Below are positions 25,095 to 34,815 of a stretch of 64,000 nucleotides of DNA, one piece after another. The notes under the pieces are model-generated. The model was not told the DNA's origin, did no database searches, and worked only from the letters and a program-made list of their open reading frames with translations. How positions within the stretch are numbered: position 1 is the first letter of the stretch; every line of letters begins with the position of its first letter. Origin of the DNA: Paenibacillus koleovorans NBRC 103111 (GTDB lineage: Bacteria > Bacillota > Bacilli > Paenibacillales > NBRC-103111); contig NZ_BIMA01000010.1 of NCBI RefSeq assembly GCF_004000845.1, positions 42,443 through 106,442 on the forward strand, read 5' to 3'. Both the position numbers and the translations under genes were made by a program.

Positions 25095-26204
25095 ATGACG
25101 GAACTGAAAAAAACGCCGCTCTATCCGCTCTATTCGGCGTACGGCGCGAAGACGATCGACTTCGGCGGCTGGGACTTGCCGGTCCAATTCGGCGGCATCC
25201 AAGGCGAGCACGACGCGGTTCGCGAGCGTGCGGGGCTGTTCGACGTGTCACATATGGGCGAGTTTATGGTGACCGGTACCGGGTCGGCGGCTTTCATCCA
25301 GCGGATGACGACGAATGACGTCGCGAAGCTCGAAGCCGGGCAAGCGCAGTACAGCCTGCTCTGCTACCCGAGCGGCGGCGTAGTCGACGACCTGCTCGTG
25401 TACAAGCTGGGCGACGACCGCTTCATGCTCGTTGTGAACGCTTCGAACATCGACAAGGACTTCGCTTGGCTGTCGGAGCATCTGGGTGCGGACGAGGACG
25501 TGAAGCTGGCGAACGTCTCGGAGGAGACGGCGCTGCTCGCGATTCAGGGGCCGATTGCAGTAGGCATCGTAGCGGGGCTAACTGACGCGCCGGTGGCGGA
25601 GCTGAAGCCGTTCCGGTTCGTGGCGGATGCCAGCGTGGCCGGCATCAAGGCGCTAGTGTCGCGCACCGGCTATACCGGCGAAGACGGCTTCGAGCTGTAC
25701 GTCGCGGCGGGCGATGCGGCTCCGATGTGGGAGAAGCTGATCGCAGCAGGCTCGGACATTGGTTTGGTGCCGGCGGGGCTCGGCGCGCGCGACACGCTGC
25801 GCTTCGAGGCGCGGCTGCCGCTGTACGGCCAGGAGCTGTCCGAGGACATTACGCCGCTGGAGGCGGGACTCGGCATCTTCGTCAAGCTCGACAAAGGCGA
25901 TTTCGTCGGCCGCGAGCCGCTGGCGTTGCAGAAGGCGGAAGGGCTGCCGCGCAAGCTGGTCGGCATCGAGATGATCGACCGCGGTATCCCGCGCTCGCAT
26001 TATCCGGTCTTCGACGCGGAAGGCAATCGGATCGGAGAAGTGACGACCGGCACGCAGTCGCCGACCTACAAGCGCAATGTCGGATTGGCTCTGCTCGACA
26101 AAGCGTTCACGGCGCTTGAGACCGAAGTGTATGTAGAAATTCGCGGCAAGCAGTTGAAGGCGGTCGTCGTCAAGGCGCCTTTCCACACGCGGCCGAAACA
26201 ATAA
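25095..26204 (+). CDS. gcvT: aminomethyltransferase (glycine cleavage T protein)
   Basis: A 369-residue GcvT. It transfers the aminomethyl carbon from lipoyl-GcvH to tetrahydrofolate, giving methylene-THF and ammonia. Marks are [48 protein letters not shown] and the acidic loop [13 protein letters not shown]. Length is normal. GAGGTGATG precedes the ATG. It is the first gene of the riboswitch-controlled gcvT-gcvPA-gcvPB operon, 29 bp before gcvPA. Confidence 0.96.
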   Translation: MTELKKTPLYPLYSAYGAKTIDFGGWDLPVQFGGIQGEHDAVRERAGLFDVSHMGEFMVTGTGSAAFIQRMTTNDVAKLEAGQAQYSLLCYPSGGVVDDLLVYKLGDDRFMLVVNASNIDKDFAWLSEHLGADEDVKLANVSEETALLAIQGPIAVGIVAGLTDAPVAELKPFRFVADASVAGIKALVSRTGYTGEDGFELYVAAGDAAPMWEKLIAAGSDIGLVPAGLGARDTLRFEARLPLYGQELSEDITPLEAGLGIFVKLDKGDFVGREPLALQKAEGLPRKLVGIEMIDRGIPRSHYPVFDAEGNRIGEVTTGTQSPTYKRNVGLALLDKAFTALETEVYVEIRGKQLKAVVVKAPFHTRPKQ

Positions 26205-26232
26205 GAGATTCGAGAGGAGACTACCGTCCATC

Positions 26233-27591
26233 ATGACTCACCGCTACTTACCGATGACCGAACGGGATCGCGCGCAGATGCTGGAAACCGTCGGCATTCA
26301 CTCCATCGAGGAGCTGTTCGCCGATATTCCCGCGCAAGTGCGTTTCCAGGGAGAGCTTCAAATTCCTCAAGCGATGACCGAACCCGGCCTGCTGCGCCAT
26401 ATGCGCAAGCTGTCAGGGAAGAACGCCGACTTCGACCGTTATGCGAGCTTCCTGGGCGCAGGCATCTACGACCATCATCTGCCCGTCGTCATCAATCATG
26501 TCATTTCCCGCTCGGAATTTTATACGGCATATACGCCTTATCAGCCGGAGATCAGCCAAGGCGAGCTGCAGGCGATCTTCGAATTCCAATCGTACATCTG
26601 CGAGCTGACCGGCATGGCCGTGGCGAACGCTTCGATGTACGACGGTTCGACTGCGCTGGCGGAAGCCGGCGCGCTGGCACACGGCGCGACGAAGCGCCGC
26701 AAGCTCGTCGTCTCCCGCGCCGTTCATCCGGAAGCGCGCAGCATCGTGCGTACGACGGCGAAGGGCTTGAACCTGGAAGTCGTTGAGGTTGGTTGTGTGA
26801 ACGGCGTCACCGATCTGGAGCAAGTGAAGTCGCTGGTTGACGGCGATACCGCAGCGGTCATCGTACAGTCGCCGAACTTCTTCGGCAGCATCGAGGACTT
26901 GGCGGCGATCGAGCCGGTCATCCACGGCGCCGGCGGTCTGCTCGTCGTGAGCAGCAACCCGATGTCGCTCGGCTTGATCGAAGCGCCGGGCCGTCTCGGC
27001 GCGGATATCGTCGTCGGCGACGCCCAGCCGTTCGGGATCGCCGCTTCGCTCGGCGGACCGACTTGCGGCTACTTCGCCGTCGCCGACAAGTGGATGCGCC
27101 GCATGCCGGGCCGCATCGTCGGGCAGACCGTCGACCGCGACGGCAAACGCGGCTTCGTGCTGACGCTGCAGGCGCGCGAGCAGCATATTCGCCGCGAGAA
27201 GGCGACGTCGAACATTTGCTCGAACCAAGCTTTGCTGGCGTTGTGCGCTTCGGTTTATTTATCCACGATGGGCAAGCAAGGGCTGCTGGATGTAGCCGGG
27301 TTGAATGTCCAGAAGGCGCACTATGCCGCTCGCGTACTTGGTGCGGTTGAAGGCGTGGACGTAGCTTACTCTTCTCCGTTTTTTAATGAATTCGTGCTGA
27401 AATTGAACGGCGGTGCCGCTAACGTGGCCGAAGTGAATGGGAAGCTGCTGGAAGCGGGCTTCATCGGCGGCTACGATCTGGGCCGCGAATATCCGGAGCT
27501 GGCCGGCCATATGCTCGTCGCTGTCACCGAACAGCGCAGCCGGGAAGACATCGATCAGTTTGCCGCAAGCTTGAAGGAGGCGCTCGTTTAA
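26233..27591 (+). CDS. gcvPA: glycine dehydrogenase (decarboxylating) subunit 1
   Basis: A 452-residue P-protein subunit alpha. The split P protein decarboxylates glycine and passes the aminomethyl group to GcvH; PLP is carried by the other subunit. The start [18 protein letters not shown], the [12 protein letters not shown] loop and the segment [13 protein letters not shown] are standard. GAGAGGAGA lies ahead at about 12 bases. The TAA stop shares one base with the start of gcvPB (TAATG), so translation is coupled. Confidence 0.96.
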   Translation: MTHRYLPMTERDRAQMLETVGIHSIEELFADIPAQVRFQGELQIPQAMTEPGLLRHMRKLSGKNADFDRYASFLGAGIYDHHLPVVINHVISRSEFYTAYTPYQPEISQGELQAIFEFQSYICELTGMAVANASMYDGSTALAEAGALAHGATKRRKLVVSRAVHPEARSIVRTTAKGLNLEVVEVGCVNGVTDLEQVKSLVDGDTAAVIVQSPNFFGSIEDLAAIEPVIHGAGGLLVVSSNPMSLGLIEAPGRLGADIVVGDAQPFGIAASLGGPTCGYFAVADKWMRRMPGRIVGQTVDRDGKRGFVLTLQAREQHIRREKATSNICSNQALLALCASVYLSTMGKQGLLDVAGLNVQKAHYAARVLGAVEGVDVAYSSPFFNEFVLKLNGGAANVAEVNGKLLEAGFIGGYDLGREYPELAGHMLVAVTEQRSREDIDQFAASLKEALV

Positions 27592-29048
27592 TGAAACACG
27601 ATAAAGCACTAATATTCGAACTAAGCCAACCGGGCCGTGTCGCCTACTCGCTGCCAACATGCGATGTGCCGGAAACCGATATCGCCGAACTGATCCCATC
27701 GTCATTGCTGCGTACTAAGCCGGCCGAGCTGCCGGAAGTGTATGAAGTGGACGTCATTCGCCACTATACCGCTTTGTCCCGCCGGAATTTCGGCATTGAC
27801 AACGGATTTTACCCGCTCGGCTCTTGCACGATGAAATACAACCCGAAAATCAACGAAGACGTGGCGCGCTTTCCCGGCTTCGCGAAGATTCATCCTTATC
27901 AGCCTGAAGCTTCGATCCAAGGCGCCTTGCAGCTGCTATATGAGCTGCAGAACGACCTGGCTGAAATCACCGGCATGGACCGCGTGACGCTGCAGCCTGC
28001 TGCCGGCGCTCACGGCGAGTGGACCGGTCTGATGATGATCCGCGCCTACCACGAGAGCCGCGGCGAAGTGCGGACGAAGGTCATCGTACCGGACTCCTCG
28101 CATGGCACGAACCCTGCGAGCGCGACGGTTGCAGGTTTCGAAACGATCACGATTCCGTCTGACGACCGAGGCTTGGTTGACCTCGACCAGCTGCGTGCCG
28201 CAGTCGGCTCCGATACCGCGGCGCTTATGCTGACGAACCCGAACACGCTCGGCTTGTTCGAAGAGCAGATCGTCGAGATCGCCGAGATCGTCCACAATGC
28301 GGGCGGCCTCCTGTACTACGACGGCGCGAACTCCAACGCTATACTGGGCATCGCCCGTCCGGGCGACATGGGCTTCGACGTCGTGCACTTGAACTTGCAC
28401 AAGACGATGAGCACCCCGCACGGCGGCGGCGGCCCCGGCGCCGGTCCGGTCGGCGTCAAGGAGAAGCTCATCCCGTACTTGCCTGCGCCGATGGTCGTGC
28501 GCAGCGAAGACGGCGTGTTCAGCCTCGACTACAACTATCCGCAATCCATCGGACGAGTAAAAGGCTTCTATGGCAACTTCGGCATCCTCGTCCGCGCTTA
28601 CACGTACATCCGTACGCTCGGTCCGGACGGCCTGCGACAAGTGTCCGAATATGCGGTGCTGAACGCGAACTATATGATGCGCCGTCTGGCTCCATACTAC
28701 GACGTGCCGTTCGAGCGCGCGTGCAAGCACGAGTTCGTCATGTCCGGCCGCCGGCAGAAGAAGCTCGGCGTGCGTACGCTGGACATCGCCAAGCGGCTGC
28801 TGGACTTCGGCTACCACCCGCCGACGATCTACTTCCCGCTCAACGTCGAGGAGTGCATCATGATCGAGCCTACGGAGACCGAGAGCAAGGAGACGCTCGA
28901 CGGCTTCATCGATACGATGATTCAGATCGCCCAGGAAGCCGAGACGAATCCGGATCTCGTCGTGAACGCACCATATTCCACAGTCGTGAAACGTCTGGAT
29001 GAGACGCAAGCGGCGCGCAAGCCGGTTCTGAACTGCACTTGCGGTTAA
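27591..29048 (+). CDS. gcvPB: glycine dehydrogenase (decarboxylating) subunit 2
   Basis: A 485-residue P-protein subunit beta. The PLP-binding Lys is in [20 protein letters not shown], and the segments [15 protein letters not shown] and [16 protein letters not shown] are typical. With GcvPA, GcvT, GcvH and lipoamide dehydrogenase it breaks glycine down to CO2, ammonia and a one-carbon unit. It ends the operon at a terminator. gcvH is not in the window, but lipM, needed to lipoylate via GcvH, lies 3.7 kb downstream. Confidence 0.96.
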   Translation: MKHDKALIFELSQPGRVAYSLPTCDVPETDIAELIPSSLLRTKPAELPEVYEVDVIRHYTALSRRNFGIDNGFYPLGSCTMKYNPKINEDVARFPGFAKIHPYQPEASIQGALQLLYELQNDLAEITGMDRVTLQPAAGAHGEWTGLMMIRAYHESRGEVRTKVIVPDSSHGTNPASATVAGFETITIPSDDRGLVDLDQLRAAVGSDTAALMLTNPNTLGLFEEQIVEIAEIVHNAGGLLYYDGANSNAILGIARPGDMGFDVVHLNLHKTMSTPHGGGGPGAGPVGVKEKLIPYLPAPMVVRSEDGVFSLDYNYPQSIGRVKGFYGNFGILVRAYTYIRTLGPDGLRQVSEYAVLNANYMMRRLAPYYDVPFERACKHEFVMSGRRQKKLGVRTLDIAKRLLDFGYHPPTIYFPLNVEECIMIEPTETESKETLDGFIDTMIQIAQEAETNPDLVVNAPYSTVVKRLDETQAARKPVLNCTCG

Positions 29049-29059
29049 TTGCTTTTGGA

Positions 29060-29096
29060 TGAGTCCCTTGAGTCCTACTCAGGGGGCTCATTTTTT
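29060..29096 (+). terminator. terminator of the gcv operon
   Basis: TGAGTCCC pairs with GGGGCTCA (one G-T pair), followed by TTTTTT. Confidence 0.85.
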
Positions 29097-29176
29097 GTGG
29101 AGTAGGCACGCATCCCGTTCGCCGCTCTTGCGCCTGGCATATCTTGATACGGATGCCGAAGCGAAGGGTGTGAATT

Positions 29177-30301
29177 ATGAGACTATTAATTATTGCGCCC
29201 CCCCAGATTCCCGTACCTCCGGCCGTGGGAGGCTCCGTCGAGAATTGCATCTACCAGATCGCCAGACGGATGGCGACGAACCACCGGATTACGGTGGCTT
29301 GCAGACAATCCGGAGGCCAAAGCGCTGCGGCATCCCGTGGCAACCTGCACTTCGTCCGAGTGCCTAGAGGCTCCGCCGCCGCTTACCTAAAGGCGATCCG
29401 GCGCAGGCTGCGCGGGCAGCGCTTCGACATGATCCAGATCGATAACCGTCCTTCTTACGTTCCGATTGTCCGTAAGCTGTTCCCGGGTATCCCGATCTCG
29501 GTATTCCTCCATTCTCCGACCTTCATTACCCCGCCGAGCAGCTCGGTTGGGAGGGCGGCCGTTCATTTGTCCGGCGCGACGCTGATTGTAGCGAACAGCA
29601 GAGCGCTTGCCGGGCAGCTTAAGGCCATGTTCCCCCGGTTGAAGAGTCGGATTCGGCATGTGCTGCTAGGTGCCGATCTGTCTCAATTCAGACCGCCGAC
29701 TGAGCATGAACGAAGCAGGACCCGCAGCGGCTACGGCCTGTCGGGTTCGTTCAACATCGTGTTCGCCGGGAGATTAATTCCGAAGAAAGGCGTGCCTGTT
29801 CTGATCCGGGCGGCTCGTCTCGTTCGTCAGCAAGTGCCGTCCGCCAAGCTTGTCATTGCAGGAGGTGCCGGCAAGCCGGGATATGTGAGCGGCCTGAAGC
29901 GTCTGGCAGCCGTCAATCAGGTGCCGCTGAAATTTATGGGCTACGTACCGCGCCTCCGCATGCATGAGGTGTATTGGGTGGGCGATTGCTTCGTTTGCCC
30001 GTCGCAGTGGAAGGAGCCGTTCGGTCTGGTCAACGCCGAAGCGATGGCGGCCGGAACGCCTGTAGTCGCTTCGCGGATCGGGGGAATTCCCGAGATCATC
30101 TCGCACGGGGACACCGGTCTGCTAGTGAGCCGATACCGGAGTCCAAGCGCCTTCGCCGGGCAAATCCTGAAGCTGGCGCGCGATCGCGGAGCGGCTTCTC
30201 GAATGGCGCAGCGCGCCCGTCAGGCGGCCGTCCATCGGTTCAACTGGGGCAGCACCGCCTCCAAGCTGGCGAGCATTTATACCCCTTATGCGAAAGGATG
30301 A
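29177..30301 (+). CDS. GT4-family glycosyltransferase, spore-coat CotSA-like
   Basis: A 374-residue retaining glycosyltransferase with GT-B fold. N-terminal Rossmann part opens MRLLIIAPPQIPVPPAVGGS, with the donor domain FAGRLIPKKGVPVLIRAARL and the nucleotide-sugar motif EPFGLVNAEAMAAGTPVVAS, in which the two Glu are the usual GT4 pair. CotSA-like enzymes are found in the spore coat of Bacillus. GAAGGGTG stands ahead of the ATG. The next gene is a YheC/D-like coat protein, overlapping or touching this stop. Donor and acceptor are not known. Assignment to spores rests on similarity and the neighbour. Confidence 0.85.
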   Translation: MRLLIIAPPQIPVPPAVGGSVENCIYQIARRMATNHRITVACRQSGGQSAAASRGNLHFVRVPRGSAAAYLKAIRRRLRGQRFDMIQIDNRPSYVPIVRKLFPGIPISVFLHSPTFITPPSSSVGRAAVHLSGATLIVANSRALAGQLKAMFPRLKSRIRHVLLGADLSQFRPPTEHERSRTRSGYGLSGSFNIVFAGRLIPKKGVPVLIRAARLVRQQVPSAKLVIAGGAGKPGYVSGLKRLAAVNQVPLKFMGYVPRLRMHEVYWVGDCFVCPSQWKEPFGLVNAEAMAAGTPVVASRIGGIPEIISHGDTGLLVSRYRSPSAFAGQILKLARDRGAASRMAQRARQAAVHRFNWGSTASKLASIYTPYAKG

Positions 30302-30309
30302 AGCCGCGC

Positions 30310-31074
30310 ATGCGAACGATTAGAAGCAAGTGGGTGAAGACGAAAGTACTTCTAGCGAAAGCCTCGCTTAGCGCTTATGTGCCGAATACGAAGCGATTGA
30401 CCCGGGACAATTTGCGGCAGATGCTGGAGCGCTATCGGATGGTATATGTCAAGCCGGACGGAGGTACCGGTGGCAACGGGGTGATGCGCGTAGAGCAGCG
30501 CGCCGGCTCGTATTCGTATCAGATCGGTACGAGGCGCCGTGTTTTTGCCACCTATCCGGCTCTGTACAAATCGCTGATCACGATGACAAGAGGGAAAGCT
30601 TATTTGGCGCAAAAAGGCATCGAGCTGATGAAATGCAGCGGCAGGCGCTTTGACCTGCGAATCATGGTTCAGATCAACTCGGCAGGCCGTTGGGAAACGA
30701 CCGGGATCGTCGCCAGACTGGCTGCTCCTAAGAAAATCGTAACCAATTATCATAACGGCGGGACTCCGGTTTCCACCGACTGGCTGTTCGGGCGGATTAT
30801 GCCGGATGCTCAGCGGACGGCACTTTTTGCGAAGCTGAAGGCTCTAGGTGTGGCGACGGGGGTTTGTATGGGGAAACGATTCCCGGGAGTGAACGAGGTC
30901 GGGGTGGATGTCGGATTGGATGGCAGTCGCAAGCCATGGATCATCGAAGTGAACACCAGGCCGGATCTGTACATTTTCAACCAACTGAAGGATAAGCGCA
31001 TGTTTCGCAAAATGTGGGGCTATGCCAAAAAGCTGGGCCGATTCAAACGTAGAAAAAGCACGGCAGGACAGTAG
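30310..31074 (+). CDS. YheC/YheD-like ATP-grasp protein (spore coat-associated)
   Basis: A 254-residue protein of the YheC/D/E ATP-grasp family. Recognisable parts are the LTRDNLRQMLERYRMVYVKP start, the glycine loop PDGGTGGNGVMRV, FDLRIMVQ and the C-terminal metal/ATP site DVGLDGSRKPWIIEVNTRPDLYI read as E-x-N. ATP-grasp enzymes ligate a carboxylate to an amine or thiol. ATG 30310 has AAAGG about 12 bases ahead; ATG 30298 overlaps the previous stop but has no spacing for a site. It is shorter than typical YheC/D (about 360-450 residues), lacking the N-terminal domain. Two-gene operon with the glycosyltransferase. Confidence 0.85.
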   Translation: MRTIRSKWVKTKVLLAKASLSAYVPNTKRLTRDNLRQMLERYRMVYVKPDGGTGGNGVMRVEQRAGSYSYQIGTRRRVFATYPALYKSLITMTRGKAYLAQKGIELMKCSGRRFDLRIMVQINSAGRWETTGIVARLAAPKKIVTNYHNGGTPVSTDWLFGRIMPDAQRTALFAKLKALGVATGVCMGKRFPGVNEVGVDVGLDGSRKPWIIEVNTRPDLYIFNQLKDKRMFRKMWGYAKKLGRFKRRKSTAGQ

Positions 31075-31095
31075 TCTATGCGTCGCCGCATGGGT

Positions 31096-31138
31096 AAAGC
31101 CCGACAGAAGAAGGTCCGTTTCCTTCCGCTCGGGCTTT
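31096..31138 (+). terminator. hairpin after the ATP-grasp gene
   Basis: AAAGCCCGA pairs with TCGGGCTTT. The T-run is short (TTTCG), so termination strength is uncertain. Confidence 0.5.
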
Positions 31139-31257
31139 CGACATGCATAGGGCTTGCACAATTGGACAAAATCGGAGGGTTGCGAGAAACAGCTGACGCG
31201 AGTGCTTTACTGTGATAAAATATTATTACTCATTATCCGATAATGGAGGAAATAAAA

Positions 31258-32688
31258 TTGCTGAACCGTCAACAACAAGACCAACGACCTAACATCGTGT
31301 TCATCATGTCGGACGATCACGCTTCTCATGCGATGAGCTGCTATGGCAGCCGGGTGAACGCGACTCCGAACCTCGACCGGATTGCGAACGAGGGGATTCG
31401 CTTCGATAATTGCTTCTGCACCAACTCCATCTGCTCGCCTAGCCGTGCGGCCATTCTGAGCGGTACATACAACCATATCAACGGTGTCAAATCGCTGCGC
31501 GATCGGTTCGACGGGCGGCAGGTGACGTTCCCTAAGCTGTTGCAAGCGGACGGCTATCAGACGGCAATGGTCGGCAAGTGGCATCTCGGACATGGAGGCG
31601 AGGCTGATCCGACCGGTTTTGACTTCTGGAGCGTCGTGCCGGGCCAGGGCGAATATCACGATCCGGAATTTATCGAGATGGGCGAGAAGAAGAGGTTTTC
31701 AGGCTATGCGACCGATCTGATCACGGATTTCTCCATCGATTGGCTGGACAAGCGCGATCCGGAGCGTCCGTTCCTGCTGATGTGCCATCACAAGGCGCCT
31801 CATCGTCCCTTCCAGCCGGATGCGAAGCATATGCATATGTACGAGGACGTAGATATTCCGGAGCCGGAGACGTTCTATGACGACTATGAGGGGCGTTCGG
31901 AAGCGGTTCGAGAGGCCAAAATGCGCATCGATCGCGACATGGACGATCTAGTCGATTTGAAGGCGTATCCTCCGGAAGGCTTAACCCCGCTTGAGCAGAA
32001 AAAATGGCGCTATCAACGCTATATGAAAGACTATTTGCGCTGTGTCGCCTCGATCGACGACAATGTGGGGCGGCTGCTTGATTATCTGGAGGATCAAGGC
32101 GTGGCCGACAATACGATCGTGGTTTATACGTCCGATCAAGGTTTTTTTCTCGGTGACCATGGGTGGTACGACAAGCGGTTTATGTATGAGGAATCGCTGC
32201 GCATGCCGTTCATCGTTCGTTTCCCGCGGGCGATTCGTCCGGGCTCGGTGACGGACAAAATGGCGCTGAACGTCGATTTTCCGGTTACGTTCCTCGATTA
32301 TGCGGGGGTGGAAATTCCGGAGGCGATGCAGGGAGTAAGTCTGCGGACGATCTGGGAAGGCGGGGAGCCGGCTGAGGGCTGGCGTACCTCGATGTATTAC
32401 CGGTATTGGATGCATCTCGACGATTGGCACAACGTGTACTCGCATTACGGGGTGCGGACGGAGCGCTACAAGCTGATATACTACTACGCAGAGGCGCTCG
32501 GTACGCTGGGCTCGAAGGAAGAGAAGCGGACGCCGGAGTGGGAGCTGTTCGACCTGCAGGAGGATCGCTATGAAATGCACAACCGATATGGCGATCCCGC
32601 GTATGCTGCCGTTACGGCGGAGCTGAAGCAGGAGCTGCGGCGGCTGCAGCTGGCTGTGCTGGACGAGCCGGTGGAGGAGGTTGGGTAA
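31258..32688 (+). CDS. type I sulfatase (formylglycine-dependent)
   Basis: A 476-residue alkaline-phosphatase-fold sulfatase without signal peptide. The active-site Cys is C58 in CSPSRAAILSG, the pattern converted to formylglycine; the metal site begins NIVFIMSDDH and includes VYTSDQGFFLGDHG. VGKWHLGH is also standard. It should cleave sulfate esters, probably from sugars or phenolic compounds. TTG 31258 follows GGAGGA at a distance of seven bases; ATG 31243 places that site inside the gene. No maturase gene (anSME or FGE) is visible in the window, so maturation must come from elsewhere. It stands alone between the coat genes and lipM, apparently inserted into the usual gcv-lipM neighbourhood. 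Confidence 0.9.
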   Translation: MLNRQQQDQRPNIVFIMSDDHASHAMSCYGSRVNATPNLDRIANEGIRFDNCFCTNSICSPSRAAILSGTYNHINGVKSLRDRFDGRQVTFPKLLQADGYQTAMVGKWHLGHGGEADPTGFDFWSVVPGQGEYHDPEFIEMGEKKRFSGYATDLITDFSIDWLDKRDPERPFLLMCHHKAPHRPFQPDAKHMHMYEDVDIPEPETFYDDYEGRSEAVREAKMRIDRDMDDLVDLKAYPPEGLTPLEQKKWRYQRYMKDYLRCVASIDDNVGRLLDYLEDQGVADNTIVVYTSDQGFFLGDHGWYDKRFMYEESLRMPFIVRFPRAIRPGSVTDKMALNVDFPVTFLDYAGVEIPEAMQGVSLRTIWEGGEPAEGWRTSMYYRYWMHLDDWHNVYSHYGVRTERYKLIYYYAEALGTLGSKEEKRTPEWELFDLQEDRYEMHNRYGDPAYAAVTAELKQELRRLQLAVLDEPVEEVG

Positions 32689-32779
32689 GGCGATTTTGTT
32701 GACCCTTTGAAAAGCGCGCTGAAAAGTTGTAGGATGGAACCTATGAAACTGGATTGCCGGTGGGCGAGGGGGAAAAACG

Positions 32780-33622
32780 ATGACGACTTGGCGCTTTATA
32801 CATTCCGGCAATAACTCGCCTGCCAAGAACATGGCGGTGGACGAAGCGATTCTCACGGCGGTCAGCGAGGGGCTTGTTCCGCCTACCGTGCGGTTCTATG
32901 GCTGGGATCCGGCGACGCTGTCGATCGGCTATTTCCAGAAGGCGGAGCTGGAGGTAGACTTCGACGAGGTGGCGCGTCAGGGAGTTGGCTTCGTCCGGCG
33001 GGCAACCGGCGGGCGGGCCGTGTTGCATGACCGGGAGCTCACGTACAGCATCATCGTGTCCGAGGAGTATCCGGGCATGCCGCGGACGGTCAACGAAGCC
33101 TACCGGGTGCTGAGCGAAGGGCTCGTGCTCGGATTCCGCAAGCTCGGCTTGAGCGCGGAGATGGTGAGCCTGGCGTCGGAGGAAGAGAAGGAGAAGTATT
33201 CCACCGTCGGCTCGGCTGCCTGCTTCGATTCGCCGTCGTGGTACGAGCTCGTCGTTGAGGGACGCAAGGTCGCGGGCAGCGCGCAGACACGCCAGAAGGG
33301 CGTCGTGCTGCAGCACGGCTCGATCCTGCTTGAGCTCGACACCGAGCAGCTGTTCTCGCTGCTGCGGTTCTCGAGCGAGCGGATCAAGCAGCGTATGATG
33401 GAGTCGTTCGCGCGCAAGGCGGTGGCGATCGGCGACGTCTGCCGCGACGTCGGCCTCCCGCCGGTGACGCTGGAGCAGGCGGAGCGGGCGTTCCGCGCCG
33501 GCATCGCCGAAGGGCTCGGCGTGACGCTCGAGGACGGCGAGCTGACGCCGTACGAGCGCGAGCTGTCCGAGCGCCTGGCGCTCGAGCGGTACGGGCATGA
33601 CGAATGGAACCTTAAGCGATAG
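32780..33622 (+). CDS. lipM: octanoyltransferase LipM
   Basis: A 280-residue member of the lipoate ligase/octanoyltransferase family. It matches LipM along its length: TWRFIHSGNNSPAKNMAVDE, RFYGWDPATLSIGYFQ, GVGFVRRATGGRAVLHDREL and the catalytic C148 in ACFDSPSWYELVV, followed by GRKVAGSAQTRQ. LipM moves octanoate from acyl carrier protein to GcvH, the first step of lipoate assembly in Firmicutes. That fits the nearby glycine-cleavage genes. It has no close neighbour on the same strand and ends in its own terminator, whose loop is the stop codon. Confidence 0.93.
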   Translation: MTTWRFIHSGNNSPAKNMAVDEAILTAVSEGLVPPTVRFYGWDPATLSIGYFQKAELEVDFDEVARQGVGFVRRATGGRAVLHDRELTYSIIVSEEYPGMPRTVNEAYRVLSEGLVLGFRKLGLSAEMVSLASEEEKEKYSTVGSAACFDSPSWYELVVEGRKVAGSAQTRQKGVVLQHGSILLELDTEQLFSLLRFSSERIKQRMMESFARKAVAIGDVCRDVGLPPVTLEQAERAFRAGIAEGLGVTLEDGELTPYERELSERLALERYGHDEWNLKR

Positions 33623-33642
33623 TCGCTTAAGGTTCCGTTTTG
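33606..33642 (+). terminator. terminator of lipM with the stop codon in the loop
   Basis: GGAACCTTAAGCGA (33606-33619) pairs perfectly with TCGCTTAAGGTTCC (33623-33636) around a three-base loop that is the TAG stop; GTTTTG follows. Confidence 0.9.
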
Positions 33643-33678
33643 TTTGAGCGGGGTGCATTTGTTTGCTTGGCTAGTTAT

Positions 33679-33701
33679 GTAGAGGTCAAAATGACCTCTA
33701 C
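33679..33701 (-). terminator. hairpin between convergent lipM and the aminotransferase
   Basis: GTAGAGGTCA pairs perfectly with TGACCTCTAC around three bases. No T-run on either strand, so it may slow rather than end transcription. It lies just after the aminotransferase stop. Confidence 0.5.
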
Positions 33702-33707
33702 TTCCGC

Positions 33708-34559
33708 TTATCCTTGCGACACGAGCCCTGCATACCGCTCGAACGCCGCCTGCAGCCGGCGTACGACCGGCCCCGGCTGTCCGCCGCCTACATTCACGCC
33801 GTCGATCTGCACGATCGGCATCACTTCCGATATTGTGCTGGAGAGAAACACCTCGTCCGCCTTCATCATTTCATCCACGGTAATGGGCTGCTCCACGAAC
33901 GGTATGTCCAGATGTTGCGCCAATTGGCGGATGACGAGCCGCGTTATGCCGTGCAGGATCATGTTGTCAGCAGGATGGGTGATGATGCTTCCGTCTCGCA
34001 CGATAAGCAGGTTGGATGCCGTGCATTCCGTGACCGTCCCGTCCCGATGGAACACCACATCGTCCGAGCCGACCTCTACCGACTCTTGCTTAGCCAGCAC
34101 ATTGGGCAGCAGGTTCAGCGTCTTGATGTCGCAGCGCAGCCAGCGGATATCGGGACGCGTGATGACGGCAATCCCGCTATGCATGGTCTCGAACGGCCTG
34201 CTCACCTCGCTCGTATAGGCGATCAGCACCGGTTCCGTCCCGGCCGGAGGGAATGCATGCGCTCTCGGAGCCACGCCGCGAGTAACTTGCAGATAGACGA
34301 TCCCGTCGTCCAACTTATCAGCTTCTATCAACTTCTCCAAGTAATCGTTCAGCTTGTCGATCGAATTCGGGAGCTCCAGCTTGATTTCGCGGAGACTTCG
34401 CTTCAGCCGGTCGTAGTGGGGGCCGCTCTCGAACATCCGTCCGTTGTAGACGCGGATGACTTCATAGATGCCGTCGCCGAAGCAATACCCTCGGTCCAGA
34501 TAAGACAGAGCGGCGTCGCCGCGGGGAATGATTCGTTCGTTTTGCAGCATCCAACTCAT
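33708..34559 (-). CDS. dat: D-amino-acid aminotransferase
   Basis: A 283-residue fold-type IV PLP enzyme. It interconverts D-alanine and D-glutamate with their keto acids, feeding peptidoglycan precursors. The PLP Lys is K146 in DIKTLNLLPNVLAKQ, and the start YLDRGYCFGDGIYEVIRVYNG and FLSSTISEVMPI are characteristic of Dat rather than branched-chain aminotransferases. AAGGGGA precedes the ATG. Single gene. A branched-chain or 4-amino-4-deoxychorismate lyase is the main alternative. Confidence 0.88.
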   Translation of the reverse strand: MSWMLQNERIIPRGDAALSYLDRGYCFGDGIYEVIRVYNGRMFESGPHYDRLKRSLREIKLELPNSIDKLNDYLEKLIEADKLDDGIVYLQVTRGVAPRAHAFPPAGTEPVLIAYTSEVSRPFETMHSGIAVITRPDIRWLRCDIKTLNLLPNVLAKQESVEVGSDDVVFHRDGTVTECTASNLLIVRDGSIITHPADNMILHGITRLVIRQLAQHLDIPFVEQPITVDEMMKADEVFLSSTISEVMPIVQIDGVNVGGGQPGPVVRRLQAAFERYAGLVSQG

Positions 34560-34734
34560 ATGATTTCCCCTTATATCTAGTATTGGAAGGCCCGCCTGTT
34601 GCGGTATCTATCTCATACTAGCAGCGTGGTTCGGCAGTGTCAAAACCGATCTGAACCCCTCCCCCAATCCCGCAAGCCGGGATGTGTCGATTATATGAAT
34701 AACATTGGAATTTATCGGCTGCAGCCCTTTCAAA

Positions 34735-34750
34735 TGTGTTTTGGATCACA
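34735..34750 (+). promoter_or_regulatory. Fnr/Crp-type box upstream of ric
   Basis: TGTGTTTTGGATCACA matches TGTGA-N6-TCACA with one change in the left half. It is centred about 41.5 bp ahead of the start point expected from TATACT (34772-34777), the classic class II position, and there is no -35 hexamer, as expected for an activated promoter. Confidence 0.75.
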
Positions 34751-34771
34751 GAGGAAAGCGTGCATTCGTCC

Positions 34772-34777
34772 TATACT
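34772..34777 (+). promoter_or_regulatory. -10 element of the ric promoter
   Basis: TATACT with no recognisable -35 at 34749-34754; its place is taken by the right half of the Fnr-type box. Confidence 0.55.
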
Positions 34778-34815
34778 GTGTATGTAGAAGCACAAACGGA
34801 AAGGGTGAATTCGAA

